DNA of 64,000 nucleotides from Aquificota bacterium (GCA_015486015.1 WFSL01000022.1:62001-126000); one strand, 5' to 3'; shown: positions 9,662 to 18,180, counted from the stretch's first letter. Notes: generated from the letters alone by a model not told the origin. A program made the numbers and translations.

Positions 9662-9700
9662 CATCTCAAACCACCTTGTCAAATGTTGAGACCTGACACC
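9640..9700. repeat. Perfect 24-bp inverted repeat at the ppdK 3' end
   Basis: Bases 9640-9663 are the exact reverse complement of 9677-9700, with a 13-base loop. The left arm begins GGTGTCAGGTCTC and includes the last codons and stop of ppdK. The right arm ends 10 bases before the stop of the convergent prepilin gene. No T-run follows on either strand, so it is not a textbook Rho-independent terminator, though a hairpin this stable could terminate or protect both converging transcripts. Dispersed mobile repeats of this kind (for example REP-like elements) are an alternative. Confidence 0.85.
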
Positions 9701-9709
9701 AAAATTTAC

Positions 9710-10360
9710 TTAGGGCTGCTTGTCGAAGAAGTAGACCAGGGAGACAAGGGTGTCTTCGCTTTTGGTGCAACTCCAGGCATAATTTCCGTTCCTCACTGTG
9801 GTTCCAATTAGCTCCCTAATCCGACCTACCCCGGCATTTAGGCCATTGTCTATGGACTGGTCGATCATCTTTGCTACCCAGCAGGGAATATTGTTGACGG
9901 CGATCACATTGTAGTTCACGCCGTTCACCGTTTCATAACCCAGGTAGAAGGGCCCATTAAAGGCGTTCTTGAATGCCTGCCTGTTGGGGGCAGTCTTGTC
10001 AGCGATGCCCGCCCATTTGAGGTCGTTGAAGGGCCTGTCATCGGTTCCACCGGTGGCGGAACAAGGGGTTGTGGGGGCGGTGGTGCTTGTATCTAAGTAG
10101 GCCAAGGTCCAGTGACCATTGACATGATTGTCAATGGTGCCGTCGGGACTGTAGGCTGGGCAGTCGCCGGGGAACCTGCCATACCTGTCATAGAAGGTCC
10201 AGGCCATAGCCTCTAAACCCCTCATGTCGTTGAGGGTCCTCTTTGCCCTGGCATTGTTGATAAGGGACTGACCCTTGAGTATGGCCCCCAGGATGATTCC
10301 GATGATCACCAGGACAATGGCCAACTCGATCAGTGTAAAACCTCTCCTGTCCTTCAGCAT
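9710..10360 (-). CDS. Type IV prepilin-like protein
   Basis: The 216-residue protein has a class III signal: leader MLKDRRG, then FTLIELAIVLVIIGIILGAIL, with cleavage expected after Gly7 and Glu at mature position 5. The hydrophobic helix would anchor it in the inner membrane before pilus assembly. The globular part has four cysteines and no family I recognise. It is the last gene of the secretion/pilus cluster and has its own promoter at 10453-10480. AGGAGGTGAGAGG precedes ATG 10360. It could be a major or a minor pseudopilin. Confidence 0.88.
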   Translation of the reverse strand: MLKDRRGFTLIELAIVLVIIGIILGAILKGQSLINNARAKRTLNDMRGLEAMAWTFYDRYGRFPGDCPAYSPDGTIDNHVNGHWTLAYLDTSTTAPTTPCSATGGTDDRPFNDLKWAGIADKTAPNRQAFKNAFNGPFYLGYETVNGVNYNVIAVNNIPCWVAKMIDQSIDNGLNAGVGRIRELIGTTVRNGNYAWSCTKSEDTLVSLVYFFDKQP

Positions 10361-10364
10361 CCTC

Positions 10365-10424
10365 TCACCTCCTTAAGTTTGATCTTTTGGCTGCAAACGC
10401 TTCATCCTCCCCCTTCCAAGGCAT
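10365..10424 (-). CDS. Possible 19-aa leader peptide upstream of the prepilin
   Basis: From ATG 10424 the minus strand reads MPWKGEDEAFAAKRSNLRR and stops at 10365, inside the Shine-Dalgarno region of the prepilin gene. It has its own GGGAGGTG immediately upstream. Termination there would put ribosomes on the prepilin start, so translational coupling is possible. It may equally be a chance ORF in a leader of about 85 bases. Confidence 0.3.
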   Translation of the reverse strand: MPWKGEDEAFAAKRSNLRR

Positions 10425-10452
10425 CACCTCCCTTTTTGAAATTTTGATTTTT

Positions 10453-10480
10453 AGAATAGCCTCTTAGGAATGCTTGTCAA
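10453..10480 (-). promoter_or_regulatory. Sigma-70-like promoter of the prepilin gene
   Basis: On the minus strand a perfect TTGACA (10475-10480) is followed after 16 bases by TATTCT (10453-10458). It lies between the PrsK-like kinase gene and the prepilin, so the prepilin can be transcribed apart from the rest of the cluster. A palindrome abuts its upstream side. Confidence 0.65.
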
Positions 10481-10521
10481 GTGTAAAATATTTTTACACA
10501 TAAATGACAAAATTTTTACAC
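10481..10521. promoter_or_regulatory. Operator-like palindrome plus half-site next to the prepilin promoter
   Basis: Bases 10481-10499 are GTGTAAAA-TAT-TTTTACAC, an 8-bp perfect dyad directly adjacent to the -35 box. A second TTTTTACAC half-site ends at 10521, 22 bases (about two helix turns) from the equivalent point of the first. This is the usual place for an activator site. The PrsR-like Fis-type regulator encoded next door is the obvious candidate binder, by inference only. Confidence 0.5.
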
Positions 10522-12270
10522 ACGCAGGTCCTTGGGTAAGGTCACCTTAAAGACCGTTTCTTTGTCTTTATGGTAAAGGCTTACTTCCCCTTTTAGCACC
10601 TTTATGGTCTCCTTTACGGTATAAAGACCCAGCCCCGTACCCTGGGGCCTTGTGGAGAAGAAAGGCTCGAAGATGCGATCATAATCTTCTGGAGGCACGG
10701 GTGCCCCATTGTCTGCCACCTCTATGATGACTTTGTCCTCCTTTTGCCAAAATCTGAGGGTGATTCGGATGGAAGACGGATCCTTCTGGTAGGCATTCAT
10801 CAGCAGGTTCTCCACCACTGTGGTCACCATGGTATCGTCTGAGAATAGTTGCACGTCCCCTCCTTGAATCTTGATCCTATCCTTGAACGGAAGGGACTCT
10901 ACCAACCTTTCCATGGACCCCTTCAGAGAGAAGGAATGGGGCTTAGGGGGAGGAGGGGCCAGGGCGGTGAGGTTGTCAATAGCCTTGTGGGTTCGCTGAT
11001 CCAGGAGGGCAAAGAGGGCCTCCAAATCCCCTTGGGCCTCTTCGGGGGATTGATGAGTGTAGAGGGGGAGGTTCTGGCGGTATAGTTTTATCGTCTGGGC
11101 CAGATTTTTCAGGTCATGGGCAATAAACCGGTTGAGCTTTTCGACCAGATCCAGTCTCTCCTCAAGGACCCTTCTCTCTTGGGCCATAATGGTGGTCAAC
11201 TGGTGGGCCAAGAGGGTGGTGAGGATGGAGGCGGTCCTATTGTCCAATTTGTCAGGGCTGTGAAAGAAGAAGAGGGTGAGGCTCGTCCTCCATTGGTGAT
11301 CTAAGGGTTGCTCATGGGTGATCTGGTGGGGGGTTTCCTGGCCTGCCTGGTGGCGAAAGGCCTCTTTACCCTCAATGAAGAGTGCACCCTGGGCGCCAGC
11401 AAGGGTGCCGTTCTTCAAGAGCTGCTCCACGAATTCTTTTATGGTCTCTCGGTATCCCCTGGCATCTGTGGATGATGTGAGGATCTTAGCAAGGAGGCGA
11501 TGCAGGTCCACCCTCTCTCTGTACAGGTGCATCAGCAGATAGGAGCGTATCCTGGGCCAAGAGACCCCAACGAGCCCAAGGACCATCCCTGAGACCACCA
11601 AAAACCGGGTAGTCCTGATGAGGGAGCCCCCCTGGGTCGCTACGTTCAGCAACATCACCACCAGCACATAAACGGCCACGAGGAAGAATGCCAGGCCTTT
11701 TACCGTCATCTCCATGGATGGCCTCACCTGGATGCGCAGGACCTCGCCCTTCACGGAAGTGGCTAAGGCCGAGAGATTGACGGCCTCCATGATGCAGAGC
11801 CAAAAGGCCGCTGCCGTCTTTGACTCCTTAGGGTTTAAGGCATTGTGGAGGACCGTAGGCGCATAGATGTATATTGTGGCGAATATGGGGGGGATGAGGA
11901 GCAGGAGGAAGAGGATCCTGTCCGATGGGCCCTGAAAGCTACGCGAGACGTTCTCCATCACAAGGATGAGTAGAAGGGCCAGGATAATAGCGCTCAAGGG
12001 GAGCAGAGGGTTAAGGAACAGGGGAGGGATGAGTACCAGCAGGGGGAGAAAGAGGATCAGCCTCCAGGCCCTTCCAGCAGGCAGTGCCATGAGCGCCATA
12101 GTAAGGTAGAGGAGTGCAAGGGTGAGGGTGACGCCCTTCACAAAGAGGGGTGGTGGCAGGGAGGATGTGATCAGCCCCATTGCCAGGGATAAAAGGAGCA
12201 GTAGGTTTGCGGGCCTTTTGAGGGGAATAATGATCGCGGCTAAGGGTATCAGGGTGACGAGTGGCCACAA
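10516..12270 (-). CDS. PrsK-like membrane sensor histidine kinase
   Basis: The 584-residue protein has about eight hydrophobic segments in residues 1-260, a GAF-like region (about 265-370), an H-box RFIAHDLKNLAQTIKL and a GHKL ATPase end with VVENLLMNAYQK (N box), VADNGAPVPPEDYDRIFEPF and GTGLGLY. The fused H-box and layout resemble PrsK, the kinase of exosortase/PEP-CTERM loci. No exosortase or PEP-CTERM protein is visible here, so that link is uncertain. The gene starts with TTG 12270 five bases after the regulator gene, with a weak ribosome site. It likely senses envelope state and phosphorylates its neighbour. Confidence 0.8.
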   Translation of the reverse strand: MWPLVTLIPLAAIIIPLKRPANLLLLLSLAMGLITSSLPPPLFVKGVTLTLALLYLTMALMALPAGRAWRLILFLPLLVLIPPLFLNPLLPLSAIILALLLILVMENVSRSFQGPSDRILFLLLLIPPIFATIYIYAPTVLHNALNPKESKTAAAFWLCIMEAVNLSALATSVKGEVLRIQVRPSMEMTVKGLAFFLVAVYVLVVMLLNVATQGGSLIRTTRFLVVSGMVLGLVGVSWPRIRSYLLMHLYRERVDLHRLLAKILTSSTDARGYRETIKEFVEQLLKNGTLAGAQGALFIEGKEAFRHQAGQETPHQITHEQPLDHQWRTSLTLFFFHSPDKLDNRTASILTTLLAHQLTTIMAQERRVLEERLDLVEKLNRFIAHDLKNLAQTIKLYRQNLPLYTHQSPEEAQGDLEALFALLDQRTHKAIDNLTALAPPPPKPHSFSLKGSMERLVESLPFKDRIKIQGGDVQLFSDDTMVTTVVENLLMNAYQKDPSSIRITLRFWQKEDKVIIEVADNGAPVPPEDYDRIFEPFFSTRPQGTGLGLYTVKETIKVLKGEVSLYHKDKETVFKVTLPKDLRV

Positions 12271-12275
12271 GCGAG

Positions 12276-12935
12276 TCAGTTTTGCGCCCCCCTTCTTATC
12301 CCGTGTTTCCTCAAGAGGTAGTAAAGGGCCTCCCTGCTTATCTTCAGGAGCCTTGCAGTGCGCATCACATTGAATCCCGTGATGCTCAGGGCCTTCTCTA
12401 CAATCTCCCTCTCGAACTTGTCCCTGAGCTCATTTAGCCCCTCGGAGAAGGCATACTCAGTGAGTGGGGAGGTGCCTTCTTCCCCCTGGACGATCCCCAT
12501 GTCCCTCTGGATGGCCACCTCCCTCCCCTCCCTCCTCCGGATCTCCTCCTCGATCTCTCTGATAAATAGGGCCCTCTTTACCGATAGTTCCAGGGTCTCG
12601 GGCTCCGCTGGCTTCATGATGTAGTCGAATGCCCCCGAGGCTATGGCCTGAACGGCGGCCTCCTTAGATGTCTGCCCCGTGAGCACTATCACCTTTGTGC
12701 CCCTTTCGACCAGTGGAGGGATGAGGGAGAGCCCACCCTCTGGGGAGTCCTCGAAGGGGGGTAAACCAAGGTCCAGAACGGCCACCTGGGGGGTGAAACC
12801 CTCAAGGATGTCCAGGGCCTCCTCTTTGCTAAAGGCAGTAATCACGTTGTAATCCATCTGGGCACTGAATAGGAGCTTCAATTGTTTGGCCAGAACCCTG
12901 TCATCTTCTACAATAAATAAATTGGCCTTTGGCAT
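12276..12935 (-). CDS. PrsR-like response regulator without AAA+ domain
   Basis: The 219-residue protein has a receiver domain (about 1-125) with the acidic pair VEDD, phosphoacceptor Asp in VAVLDLGLPPFEDS, Thr in VIVLTGQTS and Lys in DYIMKPAEP. A C-terminal Fis-type helix-turn-helix follows (NVMRTARLLKISREALYYLL). Its receiver resembles PrsR of PEP-CTERM loci, which is normally near 450 residues with a sigma-54-activating AAA+ ATPase between the two ends. Here that ATPase is absent, so it cannot remodel sigma-54 polymerase in the usual way and should act as a conventional binder. Partner kinase follows directly. Confidence 0.85.
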   Translation of the reverse strand: MPKANLFIVEDDRVLAKQLKLLFSAQMDYNVITAFSKEEALDILEGFTPQVAVLDLGLPPFEDSPEGGLSLIPPLVERGTKVIVLTGQTSKEAAVQAIASGAFDYIMKPAEPETLELSVKRALFIREIEEEIRRREGREVAIQRDMGIVQGEEGTSPLTEYAFSEGLNELRDKFEREIVEKALSITGFNVMRTARLLKISREALYYLLRKHGIRRGAQN

Positions 12936-12938
12936 TTC

Positions 12939-13859
12939 TTACTTGTCGCTGAGGTTGTATTTGCTCCCGTATCTTTTCCCGTAGATCTGGCAGTTGCCAT
13001 TGGCGTCCACGGCCTGGGCATCGCTGAAGTCTATGCCATTGTCCGTCCCGGGACCATCAGCATCCAAGCGGAGGCATATCCACCCAACCTTCCTGTAAAC
13101 GCAGATCCTTCCTGTGTTGTCCACCTGGAAGGTGTCTCCGTTCTTTTTAGAGGTGAGGCCTGAGCAATAGAATACGAAGGTGGGGCAGGAGGAAGAGGTG
13201 GGGTGGCTCACATACACTATTGAGCCGGTGTTGGTGACAGCATAGCTGCTGCAGCCCATACTTCCCATATTGGCGCACAACAATCCTGCCAGATACGAGA
13301 GGGAGAGCTCGCCCACAATATCATCGTTGCTTGACGATATGATCTTGGACTCGTCCTCATATATTCGATCGTTGGAACCTTTGGAAATGTCGGCGTCCTG
13401 GCCATCGGGGGTATGGTTCTCCCCAGGGCTGAAAAAGACAGCGGCCATCTCTCCCGATGAGGTCTGGGGATAATCGGCAGTGCCGTTGGTGGCCAGTTGG
13501 GTAAGCCTTTGGCAGAATTGAGTGAGGGAAGTGCTGCTGGCCAGCTTATCGTTCACATCGTAGTAGAGCTGGGAGTGCCAACTGTCCTCTCCCCTCACCC
13601 CTAAGGTAAGATAAGGTAATCTGCCCGTGGTCTGGTGAGAGTTCTCCTTGCCATCCCCATTGATGTCTGCCCAGGGGAGCCTCCCTTGCATCTGAGCGAA
13701 CCCCTGCAAAGCCACCTTCACCTCCTTCACCACAGTCCTGGTCTCGGTGACCTTGTTCTGTTTCACCAAGAGGCCAAAAAGGGGTATGCCCAATCCTATA
13801 ACGAGTCCCAAGATCACCAGAGCAATGGCCAACTCTACCAGGGTAAAACCCCTTTTCAT
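12939..13859 (-). CDS. Large type IV prepilin-like protein
   Basis: The 306-residue product begins MKRG then FTLVELAIALVILGLVIGLG, a prepilin peptidase signal with a four-residue leader and Glu5. The large cysteine-rich globular domain (multiple Cys between residues 115 and 290) and size above 250 residues suggest a minor, tip-type pilin or GspK/GspH-like pseudopilin rather than the major subunit. It overlaps the upstream ATPase gene by four bases (ATGA), so it is translated with the assembly genes. Confidence 0.85.
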   Translation of the reverse strand: MKRGFTLVELAIALVILGLVIGLGIPLFGLLVKQNKVTETRTVVKEVKVALQGFAQMQGRLPWADINGDGKENSHQTTGRLPYLTLGVRGEDSWHSQLYYDVNDKLASSTSLTQFCQRLTQLATNGTADYPQTSSGEMAAVFFSPGENHTPDGQDADISKGSNDRIYEDESKIISSSNDDIVGELSLSYLAGLLCANMGSMGCSSYAVTNTGSIVYVSHPTSSSCPTFVFYCSGLTSKKNGDTFQVDNTGRICVYRKVGWICLRLDADGPGTDNGIDFSDAQAVDANGNCQIYGKRYGSKYNLSDK

Positions 13860-15277
13860 TTCCCCACCTCCCCTTTTCTGATCAAGTCCTCCAACTCCTT
13901 GAGCCTTTCCTGGGCCTGTTTCCCCGCTGGGGTCTGTGGGTACTTCTCTGCCACCTCCGAGAGCTCTGACTCAGCCTTCTTCCAGTCCTCTTCGTTCCAA
14001 TGGATGAGGGCCATCTTTAAGAGGGCATCTGGTACCTTGTTCCCCGAGGGATAGTCTTTAAGGATGCGCGAAAAACAAGCCCCTGCCTTTTCCCACTCCT
14101 TCTGTGCATAAAAACTCTCACCCAGCCAGTAAAGCGCATTATCTGCCCATGTGCTGTTTGGGAACTTCTTCACCAGCCTTCGAAATACCTCTCGGGCCTC
14201 GTCCACCTTCCCATCAACAAAGAGCTGGTATCCCTTTTCATAGAGCTCTTGGTCCGATAATGGTTGCTCGGTAGGAGGGGGGCTTTTTTTCTGGATGGCA
14301 GGGGGCTCCTCTTTTTTGGGAGGTGGTTCCTGGCTACATACAGGGGTAGCCTTGGGTTTAGCCCTTTTGGCTATTGTCATGAAGAGAGAGGCCCCCAGTA
14401 GCAGGGCTACAAGCAGCATTACTGGCAGGAGTATAAATGGGAGCCTCCTTGTTGAACTCTTATCCCCCTGGATCACCATGGTGTTGTAAGCCCTCTTTAT
14501 GTATCCTTTATCAATAACGGTCTTCTCATCGGAGTAGGCCAAGAGCAGTGCCCTTGAGAAGAGGGCATTTATCTTCCTGGGTATCCCCCCGCTGAACCTG
14601 TGGACCACTCTTATGGCCCCTTTCCTCACGGTGAGGTTCCCCCTACCCGCTTTTGAGAGCCTGAAGAAGATATAGTCTCTCGTTTCTTTGAGGCAAAATG
14701 GTTCAAGGGTCTCCTTGATAGTGATCCTCTGGTTCAGTTGGCGTAGCCTCTTGTCGTTTATTTTATCGAGTAGCTCCGGCTGCCCAACCAATACGATCTG
14801 GAGGAGCTTCTTCTTCTCCGTCTCGAGATTTGACAAGAGGCGCAACTGCTCTAAGCTCTCTATGGGTAGGTTCTGGGCCTCATCGATCACGATGATGACC
14901 CCCTTCTCCTCCTTGGCCTCTCCCAGGAGATATTCAGAAAACACTCTTATCAACTGATCCTTGGAGGGTACCTCTTCTTTTATCGGGACCTTTAAGTCCC
15001 TTAGGATGGCCACCAGAAGCTCTGTGGGGTTCAGGTTTGGGGTAAGGATGACGGCTACCTCTTTGTTTGGAGGCAGTTCCTTTAAGGCGAGCCTCAACAC
15101 TAAGGTCTTGCCTACCCCCGCCTCCCCCAGGATCACGGCGAAGCCTTCGGCGGACCTAAACACATACTTCAGCGCCTCCAGGGCGCCTTGGTGGGATCTC
15201 GAGGGAAAGAAGTACTCCGTATCTGGAGTGAGGCGAAAGGGCTCATCCTGAAAGCCAAAAAAACCAGTATAGTCCAT
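13856..15277 (-). CDS. ExeA/MshM-type AAA ATPase fused to periplasmic TPR domain
   Basis: Residues 1-260 are an ExeA/GspA-type AAA+ ATPase: start MDYTGFFGFQDEPFRLTPD, Walker A GEAGVGKT, Walker B VIIVIDEAQNLP and QIVLVGQPELL. A transmembrane helix follows at about 283-305 (LLPVMLLVALLLGASLF). A linker rich in Pro, Lys and Glu leads to a C-terminal tetratricopeptide block (about 345-465, ELYEKGYQLFVDGKVDEA). ExeA proteins help assemble secretins; the usual C-terminal peptidoglycan-binding domain is replaced here by BamD/CpoB-like TPRs. It overlaps the following prepilin gene and lies three bases after gspF. Confidence 0.88.
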   Translation of the reverse strand: MDYTGFFGFQDEPFRLTPDTEYFFPSRSHQGALEALKYVFRSAEGFAVILGEAGVGKTLVLRLALKELPPNKEVAVILTPNLNPTELLVAILRDLKVPIKEEVPSKDQLIRVFSEYLLGEAKEEKGVIIVIDEAQNLPIESLEQLRLLSNLETEKKKLLQIVLVGQPELLDKINDKRLRQLNQRITIKETLEPFCLKETRDYIFFRLSKAGRGNLTVRKGAIRVVHRFSGGIPRKINALFSRALLLAYSDEKTVIDKGYIKRAYNTMVIQGDKSSTRRLPFILLPVMLLVALLLGASLFMTIAKRAKPKATPVCSQEPPPKKEEPPAIQKKSPPPTEQPLSDQELYEKGYQLFVDGKVDEAREVFRRLVKKFPNSTWADNALYWLGESFYAQKEWEKAGACFSRILKDYPSGNKVPDALLKMALIHWNEEDWKKAESELSEVAEKYPQTPAGKQAQERLKELEDLIRKGEVGK

Positions 15278-15280
15278 CCC

Positions 15281-16495
15281 CTACCTCTTAATCTTGCCCA
15301 GCATATCGTAGATGGGTCCTAAGAGACCTAAGATGATGAGCACGAGGAGAATTGCAGCCCCTATCAGGACCACGGGTTCCAGGACCTTTGATATGGTCTC
15401 CACCATCCTGTTGACCCTATCCATATAGAAGTCGGCGATATAACGCAATTGGGTATCGAGGTCTCCTGTGCTGGCCCCCACGGTGACCATCCTTATGACC
15501 AAGGGCTCGAAGTAGCCAGGCGCCGCAAAGGCCTCCTGGATGGAACCCCCCGCCGCCAGCTTCTCTCTAATCTCCCGGATTACCCCACGGATCACCAGGT
15601 TTGGTGTGGATCCTTCCATGGTGCGCAGGGCCTCAAATATGGAGATGCCCGCTGTGACCAGAAGAGAGAAGTATTCAAAGAAGAAGGCGATGGCAGAGTT
15701 CTTTATTATGGGTCCAAAGATGGGGAGTCTCAGGATAATCCGATGGTAAACCTTTCTTATCCTCTCATCGTACCTTGAGGCCATATGGAACCCTAACAAG
15801 AGAACGGGTGGTATGAAGAAGAGGTACCAAGAGTGGTTCACAAAGCTCACAATGCCAATGAGTATCTTGGTGGTAAGGGGGATGACTATGTTCATAGAGT
15901 GGAACATGGTAAGGACCTTGGGCAGCACATAGAGCATCCAGAATAAGAAGGCCCCCGTCATAGAGATGAGTACGAAGATGGGGTAGATGAGAGCCCTTTT
16001 GGTGTTGGATATGATGGTATCTACCCGCTCCAAGTGGTCTGCTGCGTCTCTCAGCATCTTTCCCAATTCCCCGGTCCCTTCGCCTATCCTCACCAGGCCC
16101 ACCACGATGTCGGGGATGACCTTAGGGTGTCTGGCCATGGACTCAGAGAGGAGAAACCCATCCTCAAGGTCTCGGCAGACTGCCTTTAGCACATTCTTCA
16201 AGGTCTTATTCTTGGTGGTTTCTGCAAGATCCCTCAGGCTCTGGGCCAAAGGTAGCCCGCCGGAAACCAGCAGGGAAAGGTTATTACAGAGCTCTATGAT
16301 GTCACGTCGCTTCACCTTCTGGATGAGAAAGGTTTCCAGTATGGTGTAGGCGAGCTTAGGGACCTCTTTGACATCCACAAGGGTCATGTCAGAACTGCTG
16401 ACAAAGCGATCCAAGGAGACGAGGTCGGAGAACTCTCTGAAACCCGTGACCGTCTCACCCCTTGGTGTGATGGCTTTGTACCAGTAGATTGGCAC
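15281..16495 (-). CDS. Type II secretion / type IV pilus inner membrane platform protein (GspF/PilC)
   Basis: A 404-residue GspF family protein, the polytopic platform that couples the assembly ATPase to pilin insertion. It carries two copies of the T2SSF domain: LSLLVSGGLPLAQSL...GFLLSESM in the first half and SLLVTAGISIFEAL...GGSIQEAF in the second, with hydrophobic segments around 165-190, 215-235 and 370-400. It overlaps the gspE stop by one base, a normal arrangement for cotranslated E-F pairs. Confidence 0.93.
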   Translation of the reverse strand: MPIYWYKAITPRGETVTGFREFSDLVSLDRFVSSSDMTLVDVKEVPKLAYTILETFLIQKVKRRDIIELCNNLSLLVSGGLPLAQSLRDLAETTKNKTLKNVLKAVCRDLEDGFLLSESMARHPKVIPDIVVGLVRIGEGTGELGKMLRDAADHLERVDTIISNTKRALIYPIFVLISMTGAFLFWMLYVLPKVLTMFHSMNIVIPLTTKILIGIVSFVNHSWYLFFIPPVLLLGFHMASRYDERIRKVYHRIILRLPIFGPIIKNSAIAFFFEYFSLLVTAGISIFEALRTMEGSTPNLVIRGVIREIREKLAAGGSIQEAFAAPGYFEPLVIRMVTVGASTGDLDTQLRYIADFYMDRVNRMVETISKVLEPVVLIGAAILLVLIILGLLGPIYDMLGKIKR

Positions 16496-18132
16496 TATCC
16501 CACTACCCTCCTCACCTCTTCCAGGGTGGTGATGCCCTGGCAGGCCTTGCCCACGGCATCCTCCCTTAACGTGGTCATACCCTCCCTCCTGGCTTCCTCT
16601 TCAATCTGGTAAGGCGGGGCGTCTTCAGCAATGAGCTGTGCCACTCTGGGAGAGACCATCAGCACCTCTGAAATTGCCGTTCTGCCCAAATACCCTGTGT
16701 TGCTGCAGTGGGTACACCCTCTCCCCCTGTATAAAAGGGCGTCCTCTGGTATGGAATAGACAGAGCGTTCTTCTTCTGTGGGGGTGTAGGGCTCCTTGCA
16801 GTATGGACAAACCTTTCTCACAAGCCTCTGGGCAATGACACCTATGAGAGAAGTGGAAAGGAGGAAACTGTTTACATGCAGGTCCTTTAGCCTGGGTATG
16901 GCCCCCACTGCATCGTTGGTGTGCAACGTGGAGAGGACCAGGTGTCCAGTAAGGGATGCCCTCACAGCCATCTGTGCCGTCTCCTCGTCCCTTATCTCCC
17001 CTACCAGGATCACATCGGGGTCCTGGCGTAGGAAGGTCCTGAAGGCCGATGCAAATGTGTAGCCCACCTTTTCATTCACCTGGGTCTGGCGCACCATGGG
17101 GATGGTGTATTCTACAGGTTCCTCCACAGTGAGTACGTTCTTCTCTAAGGTGTTGATGTGCCGGAGGGCGGCGTAGAGGGTAGTGGTCTTCCCTGAGCCG
17201 GTTGGTCCCACCACAAGGACAATACCATAGGGGCTGTCAAAAAGGCGCTTGATTTTGGTGAGGTCATTGGGGGAAAAACCCAGAAAGGGAAAACTGAAGA
17301 CACTGGTGTTCTTGTAGAGTATTCTGGCAACCAGGTTTTCCCCATTGATAGAGGGGACAGTAGAGACCCTCAGATCAAAGTGTTCACCTACAAAGGAGAA
17401 CTCGCTCCTGCCATCCTGGGGTTTCCTCTGCTCAGAGATGTCCATCCCAGAGCGTATCTTCCAGTTGGCCACTATGCGGGGGTGCAGGGCGGCGGGTAGA
17501 GAGTAAAAGAGGTGCAGGACGCCATCAATTCGAAAGGATACGTGGGTAGATCTATCTGTGGGGGTGATGTGGACATCAGAGGCCCTCTTGCTCACTGCAG
17601 AGATGAGGATGAACTCCGTGAGGCGATCTATGTCCACGAAGGCATCAGGGTCCCTCTTTATGGGCTGGAGGAGGGTTTCTATCTCCTGGTCCACTGGATG
17701 TTCTAAAAGCCAGTAAGACTGATTCACTTTCCTGCGTATCTGGGGGGCAGGACCCACCAGGATCCTTGGGGGCTTATCCAGGATCCGGCAGAGGGCATCC
17801 TGGAGTGAGAGATCGTAGGGGTCTGCCACCACAACATTTAGGTTCCCACCATCCAGAGAGATGGGGAGCACAACCTTCTGCTCCGCCAAGTGGAGGGGGA
17901 TCCTTCTCAAGGCCTGGGGATGAGGGTTGAGGTCCTTCACCTCTATAAAAGGTCTGCCTGCCTGCTCGGCCAACACCATAGCCATCTCTTCCTCAGTAAC
18001 AAAGCCCAGGCGGATGAGCACCTCGCCCAGCCGCTCTCCTGTGGTTTTTTGCTCCTTCAAGGCAAACTGGACATGGGCCTCTCGAATGACCCCCCTTTCC
18101 TTTAGGAGTTCACCAACACGCTTTTTGGACAA
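16495..18132 (-). CDS. Type II secretion / type IV pilus assembly ATPase (GspE/PilB)
   Basis: The 545-residue cytosolic ATPase has the N-terminal GspE_N domain (LGEVLIRLGFVTEEEMA), Walker A GPTGSGKTTTLY, the Asp box DPDVILVGEIRDEETAQ, the His box LVLSTLHTNDAVGA and a zinc-binding tetracysteine module (CPYC ... CTHC). It powers pilus or pseudopilus extension. The start is TTG 18132 with AGGAGG at correct distance, and a good promoter sits at 18152-18180. It is the first gene of the minus-strand cluster that runs to the PrsK-like kinase. No secretin, PilT or prepilin peptidase gene is present in the window. Confidence 0.93.
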   Translation of the reverse strand: MSKKRVGELLKERGVIREAHVQFALKEQKTTGERLGEVLIRLGFVTEEEMAMVLAEQAGRPFIEVKDLNPHPQALRRIPLHLAEQKVVLPISLDGGNLNVVVADPYDLSLQDALCRILDKPPRILVGPAPQIRRKVNQSYWLLEHPVDQEIETLLQPIKRDPDAFVDIDRLTEFILISAVSKRASDVHITPTDRSTHVSFRIDGVLHLFYSLPAALHPRIVANWKIRSGMDISEQRKPQDGRSEFSFVGEHFDLRVSTVPSINGENLVARILYKNTSVFSFPFLGFSPNDLTKIKRLFDSPYGIVLVVGPTGSGKTTTLYAALRHINTLEKNVLTVEEPVEYTIPMVRQTQVNEKVGYTFASAFRTFLRQDPDVILVGEIRDEETAQMAVRASLTGHLVLSTLHTNDAVGAIPRLKDLHVNSFLLSTSLIGVIAQRLVRKVCPYCKEPYTPTEEERSVYSIPEDALLYRGRGCTHCSNTGYLGRTAISEVLMVSPRVAQLIAEDAPPYQIEEEARREGMTTLREDAVGKACQGITTLEEVRRVVG

Positions 18133-18151
18133 TGAATTACCTCCTTAAAAA

Positions 18152-18180
18152 ATTATAAAGGGTTTGAAACACCCCTTCAA
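18152..18180 (-). promoter_or_regulatory. Sigma-70-like promoter of the gspE cluster
   Basis: On the minus strand TTGAAG (18175-18180) and a perfect TATAAT (18152-18157) are spaced by 17 bases. The expected transcript start leaves only about a dozen bases before the TTG start codon, enough for the AGGAGG site. It lies between the divergent gspE and glnB genes. Confidence 0.65.
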
